DNA from: Silicimonas sp963779765
GTDB lineage: Bacteria; Pseudomonadota; Alphaproteobacteria; Rhodobacterales; Rhodobacteraceae
Direction of reading: 5' to 3'
Assembly: GCA_963779765.1 (NCBI GenBank)
Contig: CAVZZP010000002.1
Coordinates: 1,426,001 to 1,490,000, forward strand
Length of the DNA stretch: 64,000 nt
The position numbers were made by a program, and so were the translations under genes. Below are positions 26,460 to 38,918 of the stretch, one piece after another (the first letter of the stretch is position 1; every line of letters begins with the position of its first letter). The notes under the pieces were generated by a model. It searched no databases. It was not told the DNA's origin and was given only the letters and a program-made list of their open reading frames with translations.

Positions 26460-26840
26460 TCAGAACTCGAGAGTTTCCGACTCCGGTCGCGAGCGGGCGC
26501 GAAGACGGCCGAGCGGCGTGTCGTCCGCCGGGCCATGCGCAGACGGTGGAGGAACGTCGAGGCTGCGGTCCTTCCGGCCAGTCTCGGCTGGCGCCAGTTT
26601 CTGCATGACTTCGTCGCTCGACACCCTGGGCCTGTTCTTCTCTTCGCGCTCCTCCAGCGACTTCTGGTAGCCGAGAAAAGCAAACAGGAAGGCAAGGATT
26701 CCGCCCACCACGAAGATGCGCGTGTCGGCAGGCTCGCCCGCCTGCACGACCAGGTTGTGAAGCCACCATGTCCCGGCAACGGCCGTGCCTGCGAAGGCAT
26801 AGAACCCGACGGGAGGCAGGAAGCTGAACATGCCGAGCAT
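26460..26840 (-). CDS. Small two-TM membrane protein of unknown function
   Basis: 126 residues from ATG 26840, chosen because GGAGG lies 5 bp upstream; a longer frame from 26921 lacks such a site. Two hydrophobic helices ('LPPVGFYAFAGTAVAGTWW' and 'IFVVGGILAFLFAFLGYQKS') are followed by a charged cytoplasmic tail rich in Glu/Arg/Pro. I do not recognise a family. It sits between tRNA-Trp and secE on the same strand. Confidence 0.65.
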   Translation of the reverse strand: MLGMFSFLPPVGFYAFAGTAVAGTWWLHNLVVQAGEPADTRIFVVGGILAFLFAFLGYQKSLEEREEKNRPRVSSDEVMQKLAPAETGRKDRSLDVPPPSAHGPADDTPLGRLRARSRPESETLEF

Positions 26841-26883
26841 GTGGTCCTCCGTTGAAGATGAACGGAAGCCAATCATCCGAAAC

Positions 26884-26909
26884 TGGCGAAATTGTGTCTC
26901 AATTCGCCA
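26884..26909 (-). other. Hairpin downstream of tRNA-Trp
   Basis: TGGCGAAATTG and CAATTCGCCA form a 10-bp stem with one bulged A and a 5-base loop. It starts 28 bp after the 3' end of tRNA-Trp and precedes the small membrane protein gene. No T tract follows on the minus strand, so it may be a processing or attenuator structure rather than a classical terminator. Confidence 0.4.
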
Positions 26910-26937
26910 ATTTAAGCGCACTGTCTAGGAAGGTGAT

Positions 26938-27013
26938 TGGCAGGGGCAGAGGGACTCGAACCCACGACCTACGGTTTTGGAGACCGTCGCTCTACCAACT
27001 GAGCTATACCCCT
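26938..27013 (-). tRNA. trnW: tRNA-Trp (anticodon CCA)
   Basis: The minus strand reads AGGGGTATAGCTCAGTTGG at the 5' end, with anticodon loop TCTCCAAAA, T-loop GGTTCGAGTCC and 3' end TGCCCCTG plus an encoded CCA (26938-26940). The acceptor stem AGGGGTA pairs with TGCCCCT. It lies upstream of secE-nusG, a conserved position. Confidence 0.97.
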
Positions 27014-27063
27014 GCGGCGAGCGCTTGACTATGCCTTCGCCGGGCCGGAATCAAGCGGCTTCG

Positions 27064-28356
27064 TCAGTATTTCAGGCGAAGCTGGGCGGCTTCGACATAC
27101 TTGCCTGCGCTCACAAGCTCGGTCGCGAAGGCGCCGATCCGGTCCGCCGGAAGACCGGCGGTAATGGCGCGGCCAAATCGCTCCAGCCCTTCGGTCGCGC
27201 GACCGTCGTGGACCAGGGCGATGGCGATATAGTAATGCGCCCAAGGGTCGTCCACGCCCGTCGCGAGGCAGTTCTCCGCCGCAGCCCGCGCGGCATCGAA
27301 GTCTTTGAGTTCCAGCGCGATATAGCTCTTCATCAAGTGGTCTGTGTGATCCGCTCCGTCGAGAGCGAGCCCCCTGTCGATGACGGCCAGCGCCTCGAGA
27401 AAGCGGCCGTCCACGGTCAGGGCGTCCGCATACCAGTATAGAATGGCGTTGTTCGGACCCAGCCGGACATCCGCCTCGCGATAGGTGTCGATCGCCTCGC
27501 TGCGCCGCTGAAGCGCCATGAGCGAGAGGCCCTTCTCGATGTAACCGGAAGCGCGGTCGGGATAGGCCGCGATGATGCGGTCTGACTTCCTCAGCGCCTG
27601 AGCGTTCCGGTCGAGGTTCCTCAGCGCGATGATGCGATAGACTTCGGTGGCGAAGTCGCCCGGCGAATCCGCGAGAAGGTCGTTGAAGGCGGTCAGAGCA
27701 GCTTCGTTATCGTTCAGGCCGATCTTGGTACGGCCAAGCCCGAAGCGTGCATTTACGTCGTCGGGGTCGATCCGCAAGGCACCTTCAAAGGCCTCAGCCG
27801 CCCCTTGAAACTCCTGTGCCTCGAAAAGGCTCCACCCCAGTTCGCGCAGGGCCCAGATATACTCCGGGTCGATCGACAGCGCTGCGCGCAGCCTCTCGCG
27901 CGCTTCCTCGGCGCCGACCTTGCCCGTGCGCCGTCCGGTGCCGGCCGTGCCCGACAAGCCTTGGACCGACACATCGATCGACAGCGAAGTCGAGAAAGCC
28001 TCGTAGGCCGCAGCGTCGTCCTGAAGCTCCCACAAGGCCCAGCCGAGCCCGTTCCAGGCGTCGATCGATTGGGGATCGAGTTGCGTCGCGGCGCGATAGC
28101 TCGATGCGCCCGCCTCGTGCTCGCCCTGCCAGGACAGCCCGTCGCCCCGCGCGACGGTCAGTTCGACCCGCTGTGCGGGCGTCAGCGCAGCGTCCGTCAG
28201 GGCCGCGTCGCAGGCCGCGACGATGCGTTCGGGGCTTTCGGTGCGCGCAAGGCACACGCGGGCCAGCGTCTCCTCCGAGGAGGTGACAAGCGGCTTTGCC
28301 GCCAGCGGTCCGGCCGCGACGACGAAAGCGAAAAAACTGGTGCGCAGGATCGACAT
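27064..28356 (-). CDS. Exported tetratricopeptide-repeat protein
   Basis: 430 residues. The N-terminus 'MSILRTSFFAFVVAAGPLAA' looks like a Sec signal peptide cleaved after AxA-type residues. The rest is a series of TPR-like helix pairs, e.g. 'SIDAWNGLGWALWELQDDAA', 'EYIWALRELGWSLFEAQEFQ', 'DDVNARFGLGRTKIGLNDNE', 'DPWAHYYIAIALVHDGRATE'. TPRs mediate protein-protein contacts; location is inferred as periplasmic. No partner is evident; it lies between the tuf terminator and tRNA-Trp. Confidence 0.75.
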   Translation of the reverse strand: MSILRTSFFAFVVAAGPLAAKPLVTSSEETLARVCLARTESPERIVAACDAALTDAALTPAQRVELTVARGDGLSWQGEHEAGASSYRAATQLDPQSIDAWNGLGWALWELQDDAAAYEAFSTSLSIDVSVQGLSGTAGTGRRTGKVGAEEARERLRAALSIDPEYIWALRELGWSLFEAQEFQGAAEAFEGALRIDPDDVNARFGLGRTKIGLNDNEAALTAFNDLLADSPGDFATEVYRIIALRNLDRNAQALRKSDRIIAAYPDRASGYIEKGLSLMALQRRSEAIDTYREADVRLGPNNAILYWYADALTVDGRFLEALAVIDRGLALDGADHTDHLMKSYIALELKDFDAARAAAENCLATGVDDPWAHYYIAIALVHDGRATEGLERFGRAITAGLPADRIGAFATELVSAGKYVEAAQLRLKY

Positions 28357-28455
28357 GACCGCTCCGACTGCGCCCCCGCACAGGATTCGGAACCGACGTT
28401 GCCACTGAAAAATGGCGGTTTTGGGGTCAGGACGAATGTGGGGCCCGAGACAAGC

Positions 28456-28483
28456 AAAGGGCGGCCCATGGGCCGCCCTTTTT
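28456..28483 (-). terminator. Intrinsic terminator downstream of tuf
   Basis: The near-perfect palindrome GGGCGGCCCATGGGCCGCCC (28459-28478) has A and T tracts on either side, about 20 bp past the tuf stop. The T tract is longer on the plus strand, so it may work in both directions. Confidence 0.7.
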
Positions 28484-28502
28484 CAACCGCGTGTCGCGGT
28501 CC

Positions 28503-29678
<1,176 letters not shown>

Positions 29679-29748
29679 TGCCCTTCTAGCCTCTACCTGG
29701 GTCCCAACTCGCGGGGCACGTATGGTATCGGTGGCGGAAAATCAAGCG

Positions 29749-30381
29749 TCAGTTGGCCGGGGCCGCGGTCCCGATATCCTGCGTAGAGAGGCTGTCGATC
29801 CTGGGCGCATAAGTCTCGGCGTCGTAAGGCACGCGGACCTGTCCGGGGACCGGCGCGAACCAGGCCTCGTTCTCGCGCAGCCAGCCCTCGATCTCGCGCG
29901 CAAGGCTCTCGGTCAGGTTCTGCAACTGCTCCTCGCCGGTGCGGACGTAACCCGACCCTATCACGGGAACGGCGTTCCTCAGCCCCTCGCCGGCATAGAA
30001 GCGCTTCGGCTTGTCGTTCAGCTTCTTCTGCGTGGCGTTGTCGAAGACGGTCACGTCGGCGATCAGCACCGATTTCGGCGCATAGACGACCGGAATGCCA
30101 GGTTGACCGAGAACAAGCCCGCCGACGACGATCCCGAGGTGGTAGAGGCCGTCTCCGTCATACCGGCGAAGCCGCGTCGCCACGGCCTTCTGGACCGACG
30201 CCTCGATCTGGGTCTCGGTGAACTCGCGCGAGAAGGGACCCTCGGTGACCTTGTCCGCGATGGCGATGTTGTGCCCGAGGCGAAATTGCCCCAGGGCGGC
30301 GGGTGGCTGGGTCAGGTCGTCCTCCGGCGCGCAGGCGACAAGCGCCATGCACATGACCGCTGTCCTGATGATGCCTCGCAT
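29749..30381 (-). CDS. Putative lipoprotein of unknown function
   Basis: 210 residues from ATG 30381, picked for the GGGGGA ribosome-binding site 6 bp upstream. The N-terminus 'MRGIIRTAVMCMALVACAPE' is a lipoprotein signal with lipobox LVAC, so Cys 17 would be lipidated. The mature part contains 'GPFSREFTETQIEASVQKAV', 'RYDGDGLYHLGIVVGGLVLG' and 'APKSVLIADVTVFDNATQKK', resembling Rhodobacterales-restricted lipoproteins with a beta-rich fold. No function is known. It stands between parC and tuf. Confidence 0.7.
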   Translation of the reverse strand: MRGIIRTAVMCMALVACAPEDDLTQPPAALGQFRLGHNIAIADKVTEGPFSREFTETQIEASVQKAVATRLRRYDGDGLYHLGIVVGGLVLGQPGIPVVYAPKSVLIADVTVFDNATQKKLNDKPKRFYAGEGLRNAVPVIGSGYVRTGEEQLQNLTESLAREIEGWLRENEAWFAPVPGQVRVPYDAETYAPRIDSLSTQDIGTAAPAN

Positions 30382-30454
30382 GACGATCCCCCAATCGCGC
30401 AGGTTTCCCGTCACCTATCGTGGAGCGCCGGTGGCGGCAACCGTCCGCGGTCTC

Positions 30455-32752
<2,298 letters not shown>

Positions 32753-32904
32753 ACATGCTGTATTAGCGGCGCGAGTCTCGGCGGTAAAGCGCGGCCTTGC
32801 ACGAAAAGCACACCGGAACTTTCCCCCTAACCCGACGTTCTGCCCGACATATACTCCACTGTGGACGGGGTGTATGCCCGGCCAATTCCTTTGGGGGGAA
32901 GCAA

Positions 32905-33456
32905 ATGTTGTACAAGCTGTCCGCGGCCACGTTGGCCGCATTCGTTGCCGTTCTCCACTTTGCAGGGGACGTTTCAGGTCCCGAAGTCGCCCGCGCGTCC
33001 AATGCGTCCGAGGCGACCGGCCTGAGCCTTGCTGCCTTCAGTCTGTCTCCCGATGCGGAGACGAGCGTCAGGCGCAATTCGTCACTTGTTTCGGAGGAAG
33101 AGGCCGTCCGCCTCGCTCTGGAAGCCGGCGCCCGGGTCAGGTCCGAGCGCGAGATCGCCCCGCTGCGCGGCGCAGTTGCCACCGCTGTGGCCGATACCAG
33201 CAATACCTTGACCGACGCCGACCCGGTTGCGGACCTTGTTCCGTCTGAAAAGCTCGCAAGCTGGGTTGTCACGGGAAACAGCGTCAACCTGCGCAACGGG
33301 CCGGGCACCGGCAACGCCGTTGTCGGCCAGGTGGTCCTCGGAACCCAAGCCGACGTCCTCGAGTCGAAAGACGGCTGGCACCTCATCGAGACCGCCGACG
33401 GCGCCTCCTCCGGCTGGATTTTCGGCAAGTTCCTCGACGAACGTCAACCCGGCTGA
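32905..33456 (+). CDS. Exported SH3-domain (bacterial SH3b) protein
   Basis: 183 residues from ATG 32905, preceded by a GGGGGGAA ribosome-binding site. An N-terminal hydrophobic stretch ('LYKLSAATLAAFVAVLHFAG') suggests export. The middle is low-complexity, and the C-terminal 65 residues are an SH3b domain: 'VVTGNSVNLRNGPGTGNAVV', 'VVLGTQADVLESKDGWHLIE', 'SSGWIFGKFL'. SH3b domains often bind peptidoglycan. It is divergent from parC. Confidence 0.85.
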   Translation: MLYKLSAATLAAFVAVLHFAGDVSGPEVARASNASEATGLSLAAFSLSPDAETSVRRNSSLVSEEEAVRLALEAGARVRSEREIAPLRGAVATAVADTSNTLTDADPVADLVPSEKLASWVVTGNSVNLRNGPGTGNAVVGQVVLGTQADVLESKDGWHLIETADGASSGWIFGKFLDERQPG

Positions 33457-33519
33457 ACCAGCCGGATTGACTCGCCACGCCTCGCACGGCCATGTCACCG
33501 CCACCCAGGGAGGCGAGAC

Positions 33520-34359
33520 ATGGCCGGACAGCGCAAGACCATTCTTATAACCGGCTGCTCTTCGGGCATTGGCTATAACGCCGCGCAGGGGCTTTCGACA
33601 CGAGGCTGGCGCGTGTTCGCTACTTGCCGCAAACCGGCGGACTGCGCACGGCTGGAGGCGGAAGGGCTGGAGAGCTTCCCTCTCGACTACGATGACGAGG
33701 AAAGCATTGCCGCCGCCGTGAACGAGACTCTGTTGCGCACCGGCGGAAGGCTCGACGCGGTCTTCAACAACGGCGCCTTCGGCATTCCCGGCCTTCTGGA
33801 AGACATGCCACGCGACGCCCTTCGGTCGATCTTCGAGACGAATTTCTTCGGCCAGCACGACCTGACGCGCCGCCTGATTCCGACCTTCCGGTCGCAGGGC
33901 CGCGGACGCATCCTTATGAATTCCTCCATTCTCGGCTTCGCGGCACTTGCTTGGCGCGGGGCCTACAACTCGACCAAGTTCGCGATGGAAGGATGGGCCG
34001 ACACGCTCAGGCTGGAAATGCGCGGCACCGGTATCCACGTCATCCTGATCGAACCGGGACCCATCACCTCGGACATCCGCAAAAAGTCCATTCCGCATTT
34101 CGAGCGCTGGATCGACCCCGCATCCTCGGCCCGCGCCGCCGACTACGAGCGGCGCCTCAAACCGCGCCTTTACAACCAAAATGGTAAGCCGGACCGTTTC
34201 GAGCTCCCCGCAAGCGCCGTCACCGACGCAGTCGAAAGGGCCCTCGTCGCCGCGAGGCCGAATGCGCGCTACCGGATCACGACGCCAACCAAACTTGCGG
34301 CTTTCGGCAAGCGCCTCCTGCCCACGTCGCTCACGGACGCGATCCTTAGTCGCGCCTGA
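33520..34359 (+). CDS. Short-chain dehydrogenase/reductase family oxidoreductase
   Basis: 279 residues. The Rossmann NAD(P) motif is 'ILITGCSSGIGYNAAQGL' (TGxxxGxG), with 'NNGAFGIPGLLEDMP' (NNAG-like), the Ser in 'ILMNSSILGFAALAWRGAY' and the catalytic YxxxK in 'AYNSTKFAMEGWADTLR'. The sequence is close to retinol/steroid-type SDRs, but the substrate is unknown. It is followed after 54 bp by the twin-TM gene. Confidence 0.9.
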   Translation: MAGQRKTILITGCSSGIGYNAAQGLSTRGWRVFATCRKPADCARLEAEGLESFPLDYDDEESIAAAVNETLLRTGGRLDAVFNNGAFGIPGLLEDMPRDALRSIFETNFFGQHDLTRRLIPTFRSQGRGRILMNSSILGFAALAWRGAYNSTKFAMEGWADTLRLEMRGTGIHVILIEPGPITSDIRKKSIPHFERWIDPASSARAADYERRLKPRLYNQNGKPDRFELPASAVTDAVERALVAARPNARYRITTPTKLAAFGKRLLPTSLTDAILSRA

Positions 34360-34413
34360 AGCCCTTCGCTTTCGCTCGCCGATGGCCTAGGTGATGGACA
34401 AAGGAGAGCGTCC

Positions 34414-34620
34414 ATGCTGATGCAAGATCCGCTTTTCATCGTCGTCATCATTGCGGTTCTCGTGGTGGCGGGGATCCTTCTGACCGGCATCGGCGGGTTC
34501 GCCAAGGGTGGCGATTTCAACCGCAAGCACGCCAACCGCATCATGCGATACCGCATCTATGCCCAGGCCGTGGCCATCGCGCTGATCCTCCTCTTCGTGC
34601 TGATCCGACGCGGGGGCTGA
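34414..34620 (+). CDS. Twin-transmembrane protein (HIG1-like)
   Basis: 68 residues with two TM helices, 'PLFIVVIIAVLVVAGILLTG' and 'YAQAVAIALILLFVLIRRGG', separated by a basic loop 'GGDFNRKHANRIMRYR'. The Asn-Arg rich loop followed by 'MRYRIYAQ' fits the HIG_1_N / twin-TM family, linked in some bacteria to respiratory oxidases. It ends 3 bp before the adenosyltransferase gene, so they are probably co-transcribed. Confidence 0.82.
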   Translation: MLMQDPLFIVVIIAVLVVAGILLTGIGGFAKGGDFNRKHANRIMRYRIYAQAVAIALILLFVLIRRGG

Positions 34621-34623
34621 GAC

Positions 34624-35196
34624 ATGGTCGTCCTGAACAAGATCTATACCCGTACCGGCGACGGCGGAGAGACGGCGCTTGTCGACGGCAGCCGCGTTCC
34701 CAAGCACGCCCTGCGCGTCTCCACCTATGGCACGGTGGACGAGCTGAATGCCACGCTCGGCGTCGCCCGGCTTCACGCCTCGGGCGAGGCGGACGCTGGA
34801 CTGTCGCGCATTCAGAACGACCTCTTCGACCTTGGCGCCGACCTCGGGCGGCCCGATCCGGAGAAGGACGGCGAGGCGGGCTATCCTGTCCTCCGCATCG
34901 TGCCCTCGCAGGTCGACCGTCTGGAAACCGAGATCGATGCCATGATCGCGCGTCTCGAACCGCTTCGATCCTTCATCCTTCCGGCCGGATCCGCGCTTTC
35001 GGCGCATCTTCACGTCTCGCGTACCGTTGCCCGCCGCGCCGAACGCCTCGCGACCGAACTTGCTCTGTCCGAAGCTGTCAACGAGGCCGCAGTCCGATAC
35101 CTGAACCGGCTGTCTGACTGGCTGTTCTGCGCCGCGCGGATCGCCAACGATGAGGGTCGCGCGGATGTGCTCTGGGTTCCAGGGGCCAACCGCTAG
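34624..35196 (+). CDS. Cob(I)yrinic acid a,c-diamide adenosyltransferase, PduO-type
   Basis: 190 residues. The P-loop-like N-terminal motif is 'KIYTRTGDGGETALVDGSRV', with 'VSTYGTVDELNATLGVAR' and 'RTVARRAERLATELALSEAV' and the C-terminal 'LNRLSDWLFCAARIANDEGR'. These are the signatures of PduO-type ATP:cob(I)alamin adenosyltransferases that make adenosylcobalamin. Adenosyl-B12 is the cofactor of ethylmalonyl-CoA and methylmalonyl-CoA mutases, which fits the mcd gene nearby. Confidence 0.93.
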   Translation: MVVLNKIYTRTGDGGETALVDGSRVPKHALRVSTYGTVDELNATLGVARLHASGEADAGLSRIQNDLFDLGADLGRPDPEKDGEAGYPVLRIVPSQVDRLETEIDAMIARLEPLRSFILPAGSALSAHLHVSRTVARRAERLATELALSEAVNEAAVRYLNRLSDWLFCAARIANDEGRADVLWVPGANR

Positions 35197-35332
35197 CGAT
35201 GTTCGGGGGTGATTCCCGACGATCTCGCTGGAAACGCGGCGTCCTTGGTCCCTTTCGCGTCGATTTTGACCTGTCGTCCCTGGCGAGGCTTCGCTAAACC
35301 CGCCGTGACCGAGGAAAAGGGAGTTTGCGCAG

Positions 35333-36091
35333 ATGAAGGTGCTCGTGCCTGTCAAACGCGTGATCGACTACAACGTGAAGGTCCGCGTCAAGGCGGACGG
35401 AAGCGGCGTCGATCTGGCGAACGTCAAGATGTCGATGAACCCCTTCGACGAGATCGCCGTCGAAGAGGCGATCCGCCTGAAGGAAGCCGGCAAGGCCGAG
35501 GAGGTCATAGCGGTCTCCATCGGCGTGAAGCAGGCACAGGAAACGCTGCGCACCGCGCTGGCCATGGGCGCCGACCGCGCTATCCTGATCGTCGCGACCG
35601 ATGACGTTCATACCGACATCGAGCCGCTCGCCGTGGCCAAGCTTCTGAAGGCCGTCATCGACGCCGAGGCTCCGGGCCTTGTCCTCTGCGGCAAGCAGGC
35701 CATCGACAACGACATGAACGCCACCGGCCAGATGCTGGCCGCGCTGACAGGTTGGTCTCAGGCCACTTTCGCCTCCGAGGTGAAGATCGACGGCGACCAC
35801 GCCATCGTCACGCGCGAGGTCGACGGCGGCCTTCAGACCATCAAGGTCACGATGCCCGCGATCGTCAGCGTCGATCTGCGCCTGAACGAGCCGCGGTACG
35901 CCTCGCTGCCGAACATCATGAAGGCGAAGAAGAAGCCGCTGGATGAAAAGACGCCGGCCGATTACGGCGTCGACGTCGCACCGCGGCTTCAGGTGGTGAA
36001 GACGACCGAGCCCGAGACGCGCAAGGCTGGCGTCATGGTGCCCGACGTCGACACGCTAGTGGCGAAACTCAAGGAAGCGGGGGCGATCTGA
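35333..36091 (+). CDS. etfB: Electron transfer flavoprotein beta subunit
   Basis: 252 residues. It starts 'MKVLVPVKRVIDYNVKVRVK' and contains the ETF-beta motif 'NPFDEIAVEEAIRLKEAGKA'. 'LVLCGKQAIDNDMNATGQML' is the AMP-binding region. With EtfA it carries electrons from acyl-CoA dehydrogenases, including methylsuccinyl-CoA dehydrogenase encoded further on, to ETF:ubiquinone oxidoreductase. It overlaps etfA by one base (TGATG). Confidence 0.97.
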   Translation: MKVLVPVKRVIDYNVKVRVKADGSGVDLANVKMSMNPFDEIAVEEAIRLKEAGKAEEVIAVSIGVKQAQETLRTALAMGADRAILIVATDDVHTDIEPLAVAKLLKAVIDAEAPGLVLCGKQAIDNDMNATGQMLAALTGWSQATFASEVKIDGDHAIVTREVDGGLQTIKVTMPAIVSVDLRLNEPRYASLPNIMKAKKKPLDEKTPADYGVDVAPRLQVVKTTEPETRKAGVMVPDVDTLVAKLKEAGAI

Positions 36092-37017
36092 TGGCAGTTC
36101 TTCTTCTTGCCGAGGTGACTGACGGCCAATTGAACGTCGACGCCACCTCGAAGGCCGTGACTGCCGCCAAGGCGCTCGGCGACGTGACCGTCCTTTGCGC
36201 CGGGGCCTCGGCCTCGGCAGCGGGTGAAGCGGCGTCGAAGATCGACGGCGTTTCGAAGGTGCTGGTTGCCGAGGATCCCTCGCTCGGGCATCGCCTGGCC
36301 GAACCGACCGCCGCCCTCATCCAGGGTCTTGCGGGCGACTACAGCCATATCGTCGCGCCCGCGACCACCGACGCGAAGAACGTCATGCCGCGGGTCGCCG
36401 CTCTTCTCGACGTCATGGTGATCTCGGACATATCGGGCGTGGTCGATGGCGATACCTTCGAGCGGCCGATCTACGCCGGCAACGCGATCCAGACCGTCAA
36501 GTCGTCGGACACCACCAAGGTCATCACCGTCCGCACATCGACTTTCGATGCTGCGGGACAAGGAGGCTCCGCTTCGGTCGAAACCATCTCGGCCGCTCCG
36601 AACCCCGGCTTGTCGGAATGGGTCGAAGACAAGGTCGCCGCAAGCGACCGTCCCGAACTGACAAGTGCGGGGATCGTCGTCTCGGGCGGCCGCGGAGTCG
36701 GCTCGGAAGAGAACTTCGAGCTGATCGAGAAGCTGGCCGACAAGCTGGGCGCCGCCGTCGGCGCGTCCCGCGCGGCGGTCGACTCGGGCTATGCCCCGAA
36801 CGACTGGCAGGTCGGGCAGACCGGCAAGGTCGTGGCGCCTTCACTCTATGTCGCTGTCGGCATCTCGGGCGCGATCCAGCACCTTGCTGGCATGAAGGAC
36901 TCGAAGATCATCGTCGCGATCAACAAGGACGAGGAAGCGCCGATTTTCCAGGTCGCCGACTACGGACTCGTGGGCGACCTCTTCACCCTCGTTCCCGAGC
37001 TGATCGAGAAGCTCTGA
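36091..37017 (+). CDS. etfA: Electron transfer flavoprotein alpha subunit
   Basis: 308 residues. The N-terminal domain is 'AVLLLAEVTDGQLNVDATSK', and the C-terminal FAD-binding domain has 'VVSGGRGVGSEENFELIEKL', 'GASRAAVDSGYAPNDWQVGQ', 'LYVAVGISGAIQHLAGMKDS' and 'IIVAINKDEEAPIFQVADYG', all highly conserved. It is translationally coupled to etfB. No terminator is visible before the convergent DUF6473 gene 5 bp on. Confidence 0.97.
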   Translation: MAVLLLAEVTDGQLNVDATSKAVTAAKALGDVTVLCAGASASAAGEAASKIDGVSKVLVAEDPSLGHRLAEPTAALIQGLAGDYSHIVAPATTDAKNVMPRVAALLDVMVISDISGVVDGDTFERPIYAGNAIQTVKSSDTTKVITVRTSTFDAAGQGGSASVETISAAPNPGLSEWVEDKVAASDRPELTSAGIVVSGGRGVGSEENFELIEKLADKLGAAVGASRAAVDSGYAPNDWQVGQTGKVVAPSLYVAVGISGAIQHLAGMKDSKIIVAINKDEEAPIFQVADYGLVGDLFTLVPELIEKL

Positions 37018-37021
37018 GGCT

Positions 37022-37891
37022 TTATCCCGTCGACCGGGTTCGCGCCAAACGCGGACCCGGCGAATTCCTCACCCGCGCGATCTCCTCCGCCAGCCGTTCC
37101 GCCGCCGACCGGTGCTGCGCGCCACCCGGCAGCGCAAGCGCCGCATCCGTTTCGGCCACCCGAAACAGCTTGCCCGCCATCCGCGCCCGCGGCGAGGTAT
37201 CCTCCGCCACGACCTCGACCAGTCCGGCGATATCGGGCCTCAGTGCGTCCAGCATGGCTCGGTCGACGAATGCGGGCTCAATACCGGCCGACAGGCGTCC
37301 CGGATCCTCCGGCCGCCGATCCGACATCCACAGCAGGATGACCTTCGACCCGATCGTCTGCACGATGCGACGCATCCGCTGAACCCAAGCCCATTTCAAC
37401 TCCTGCACGACGGCTTCGAAGGCCGCCGGCGACCGCGAATGAAGCGTCGTCAGAAGGTGCCCGGTGAAGTTGATCTCCGAGAAGTCGACGTCGGGAAACA
37501 TCTCTCGCAGCGCAGGCGACACCGCCAGAAAGCGGTCGTTTCTCCTTGTGTGGACGCTGTAGAGCCGGTTCGACATGTTCTGCGCGCCCAGAACCTGAAG
37601 CACCGCCACCTCGGCCTGAGCGGCGGCATCGAGCAGCCACCTTTCCTGCGCGAAAAGCGACAGGCCGGCCTGGCTGACGCCGAGGTTCACGACCTGTGTT
37701 CCCAGCCAATCGCCCAGAAGTGACGGATATGGGTGTTCAACATAGCGCCCAAACGTCTCCGTCCCGCCAAGGACAGCGACATAGGGACGGTCCAGGCAGC
37801 ACAACGGCCCACGAAAACGCAGCCGCGTGCCGTCATAACGGCACCAGCCATAATCAAGCGGGTCTGCGATAGTCTCTGTCTCGTCCGCCAC
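37022..37891 (-). CDS. DUF6473 family protein
   Basis: 289 residues from GTG 37891, chosen for the AGGG site 8-9 bp upstream and because family members begin close to 'ETETIADPLDYGWCRYDGTR'. It carries a GDSL/SGNH-like N-terminal strand ('VAVLGGTETFGRYVEHPYPS', 'VVNLGVSQAGLSLFAQERW') and then 'VLQVLGAQNMSNRLYSVHTR'. The family is largely Rhodobacterales-restricted and uncharacterised; an SGNH-hydrolase relation is only a suggestion. An ATG-initiated longer form from 37963 has no good ribosome site. Confidence 0.72.
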   Translation of the reverse strand: MADETETIADPLDYGWCRYDGTRLRFRGPLCCLDRPYVAVLGGTETFGRYVEHPYPSLLGDWLGTQVVNLGVSQAGLSLFAQERWLLDAAAQAEVAVLQVLGAQNMSNRLYSVHTRRNDRFLAVSPALREMFPDVDFSEINFTGHLLTTLHSRSPAAFEAVVQELKWAWVQRMRRIVQTIGSKVILLWMSDRRPEDPGRLSAGIEPAFVDRAMLDALRPDIAGLVEVVAEDTSPRARMAGKLFRVAETDAALALPGGAQHRSAAERLAEEIARVRNSPGPRLARTRSTG

Positions 37892-38038
37892 GTCGTCTAC
37901 CCTGCAAAAGACACGGTTTCCGCATGTTTCGACCGAAGGCCTTGAGATACCCCTAAAGTTCAATTTTTAGCTATCCCCCGCCCTTGCACGGGGTTCCAGC
38001 AACCGCCTATGGTCGCACTGGCAACGACAGGGCGCGAC

Positions 38039-38914
38039 ATGGATATCAAGACAGTGGGCGTGGTCGGCGCGGGCCAGATGGGCAACGGCATCGCGCATGT
38101 CTTCGCGCTGGCGGGCTATGAGGTCATTCTCAACGACATCGACCGCGCAACTCTCGACAATGCGCTCAAGCTGATCGACGCCAATCTCAAGCGTCAGGTT
38201 TCGCGCGACCGGATCACCGAGGAAACGGCGAAGGCGGCGATGGACCGTATCTCGACCACCATGACGCTGTCCGACCTCGGGAAGACCGACCTCGTGATCG
38301 AGGCGGCGACCGAGCGCGAAGCGGTCAAGTCTGCGATCTTCGAGGAACTCGTCCCCCACCTGGGGCCGGACACCATCCTGACGTCGAACACCTCGTCCAT
38401 ATCGATCACGCGCCTCGCCAGCCGGACCGACCGTCCGGAGAAATTCATGGGCTTCCACTTCATGAACCCCGTGCCCGTGATGCAGCTTGTCGAGCTGATC
38501 CGCGGCATCGCCACGGACGAAAAGACCTATAACGCCATGAAGGCCGTCGTCGACCGCTTGGGCAAGACGTCGGCCACCGCCGAGGATTTTCCCGCCTTCA
38601 TCGTGAACCGCATCCTGATGCCGATGATAAACGAGGCGGTCTATACGCTCTACGAGGGCGTGGGTTCGGTCCAATCCATCGATCAGGCGATGAAGCTTGG
38701 GACCAACCATCCTATGGGGCCGCTCGAGCTTGCCGATTTCATCGGGCTCGACACCTGTCTTGCGATCATGAACGTGCTGCACGACGGGCTGGCCGACACC
38801 AAGTACCGCCCCTGCCCGCTTCTGACGAAATACGTCGAGGCCGGCTGGCTGGGGCGCAAAACCGACCGCGGCTTCTATGACTATCGCCAGTCGCCGCCGG
38901 TACCGACCCGCTAA
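38039..38914 (+). CDS. 3-hydroxybutyryl-CoA dehydrogenase
   Basis: 291 residues from ATG 38039; the in-frame ATG 38009 would add a non-conserved leader. The Rossmann fold is 'VGVVGAGQMGNGIAHVFALA' with 'EVILNDIDRATLDNAL'. Catalytic His-Glu region: 'RPEKFMGFHFMNPVPVMQLV', then 'FPAFIVNRILMPMINEAV'. It ends 'GLDTCLAIMNVLHDGLADTK' 'GRGFYDY'-like. It oxidises (S)-3-hydroxybutyryl-CoA or reduces acetoacetyl-CoA in butyrate/PHB and ethylmalonyl-CoA pathway metabolism. It converges on ptsH with a 4-bp gap. Confidence 0.94.
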   Translation: MDIKTVGVVGAGQMGNGIAHVFALAGYEVILNDIDRATLDNALKLIDANLKRQVSRDRITEETAKAAMDRISTTMTLSDLGKTDLVIEAATEREAVKSAIFEELVPHLGPDTILTSNTSSISITRLASRTDRPEKFMGFHFMNPVPVMQLVELIRGIATDEKTYNAMKAVVDRLGKTSATAEDFPAFIVNRILMPMINEAVYTLYEGVGSVQSIDQAMKLGTNHPMGPLELADFIGLDTCLAIMNVLHDGLADTKYRPCPLLTKYVEAGWLGRKTDRGFYDYRQSPPVPTR

Positions 38915-38918
38915 AGTC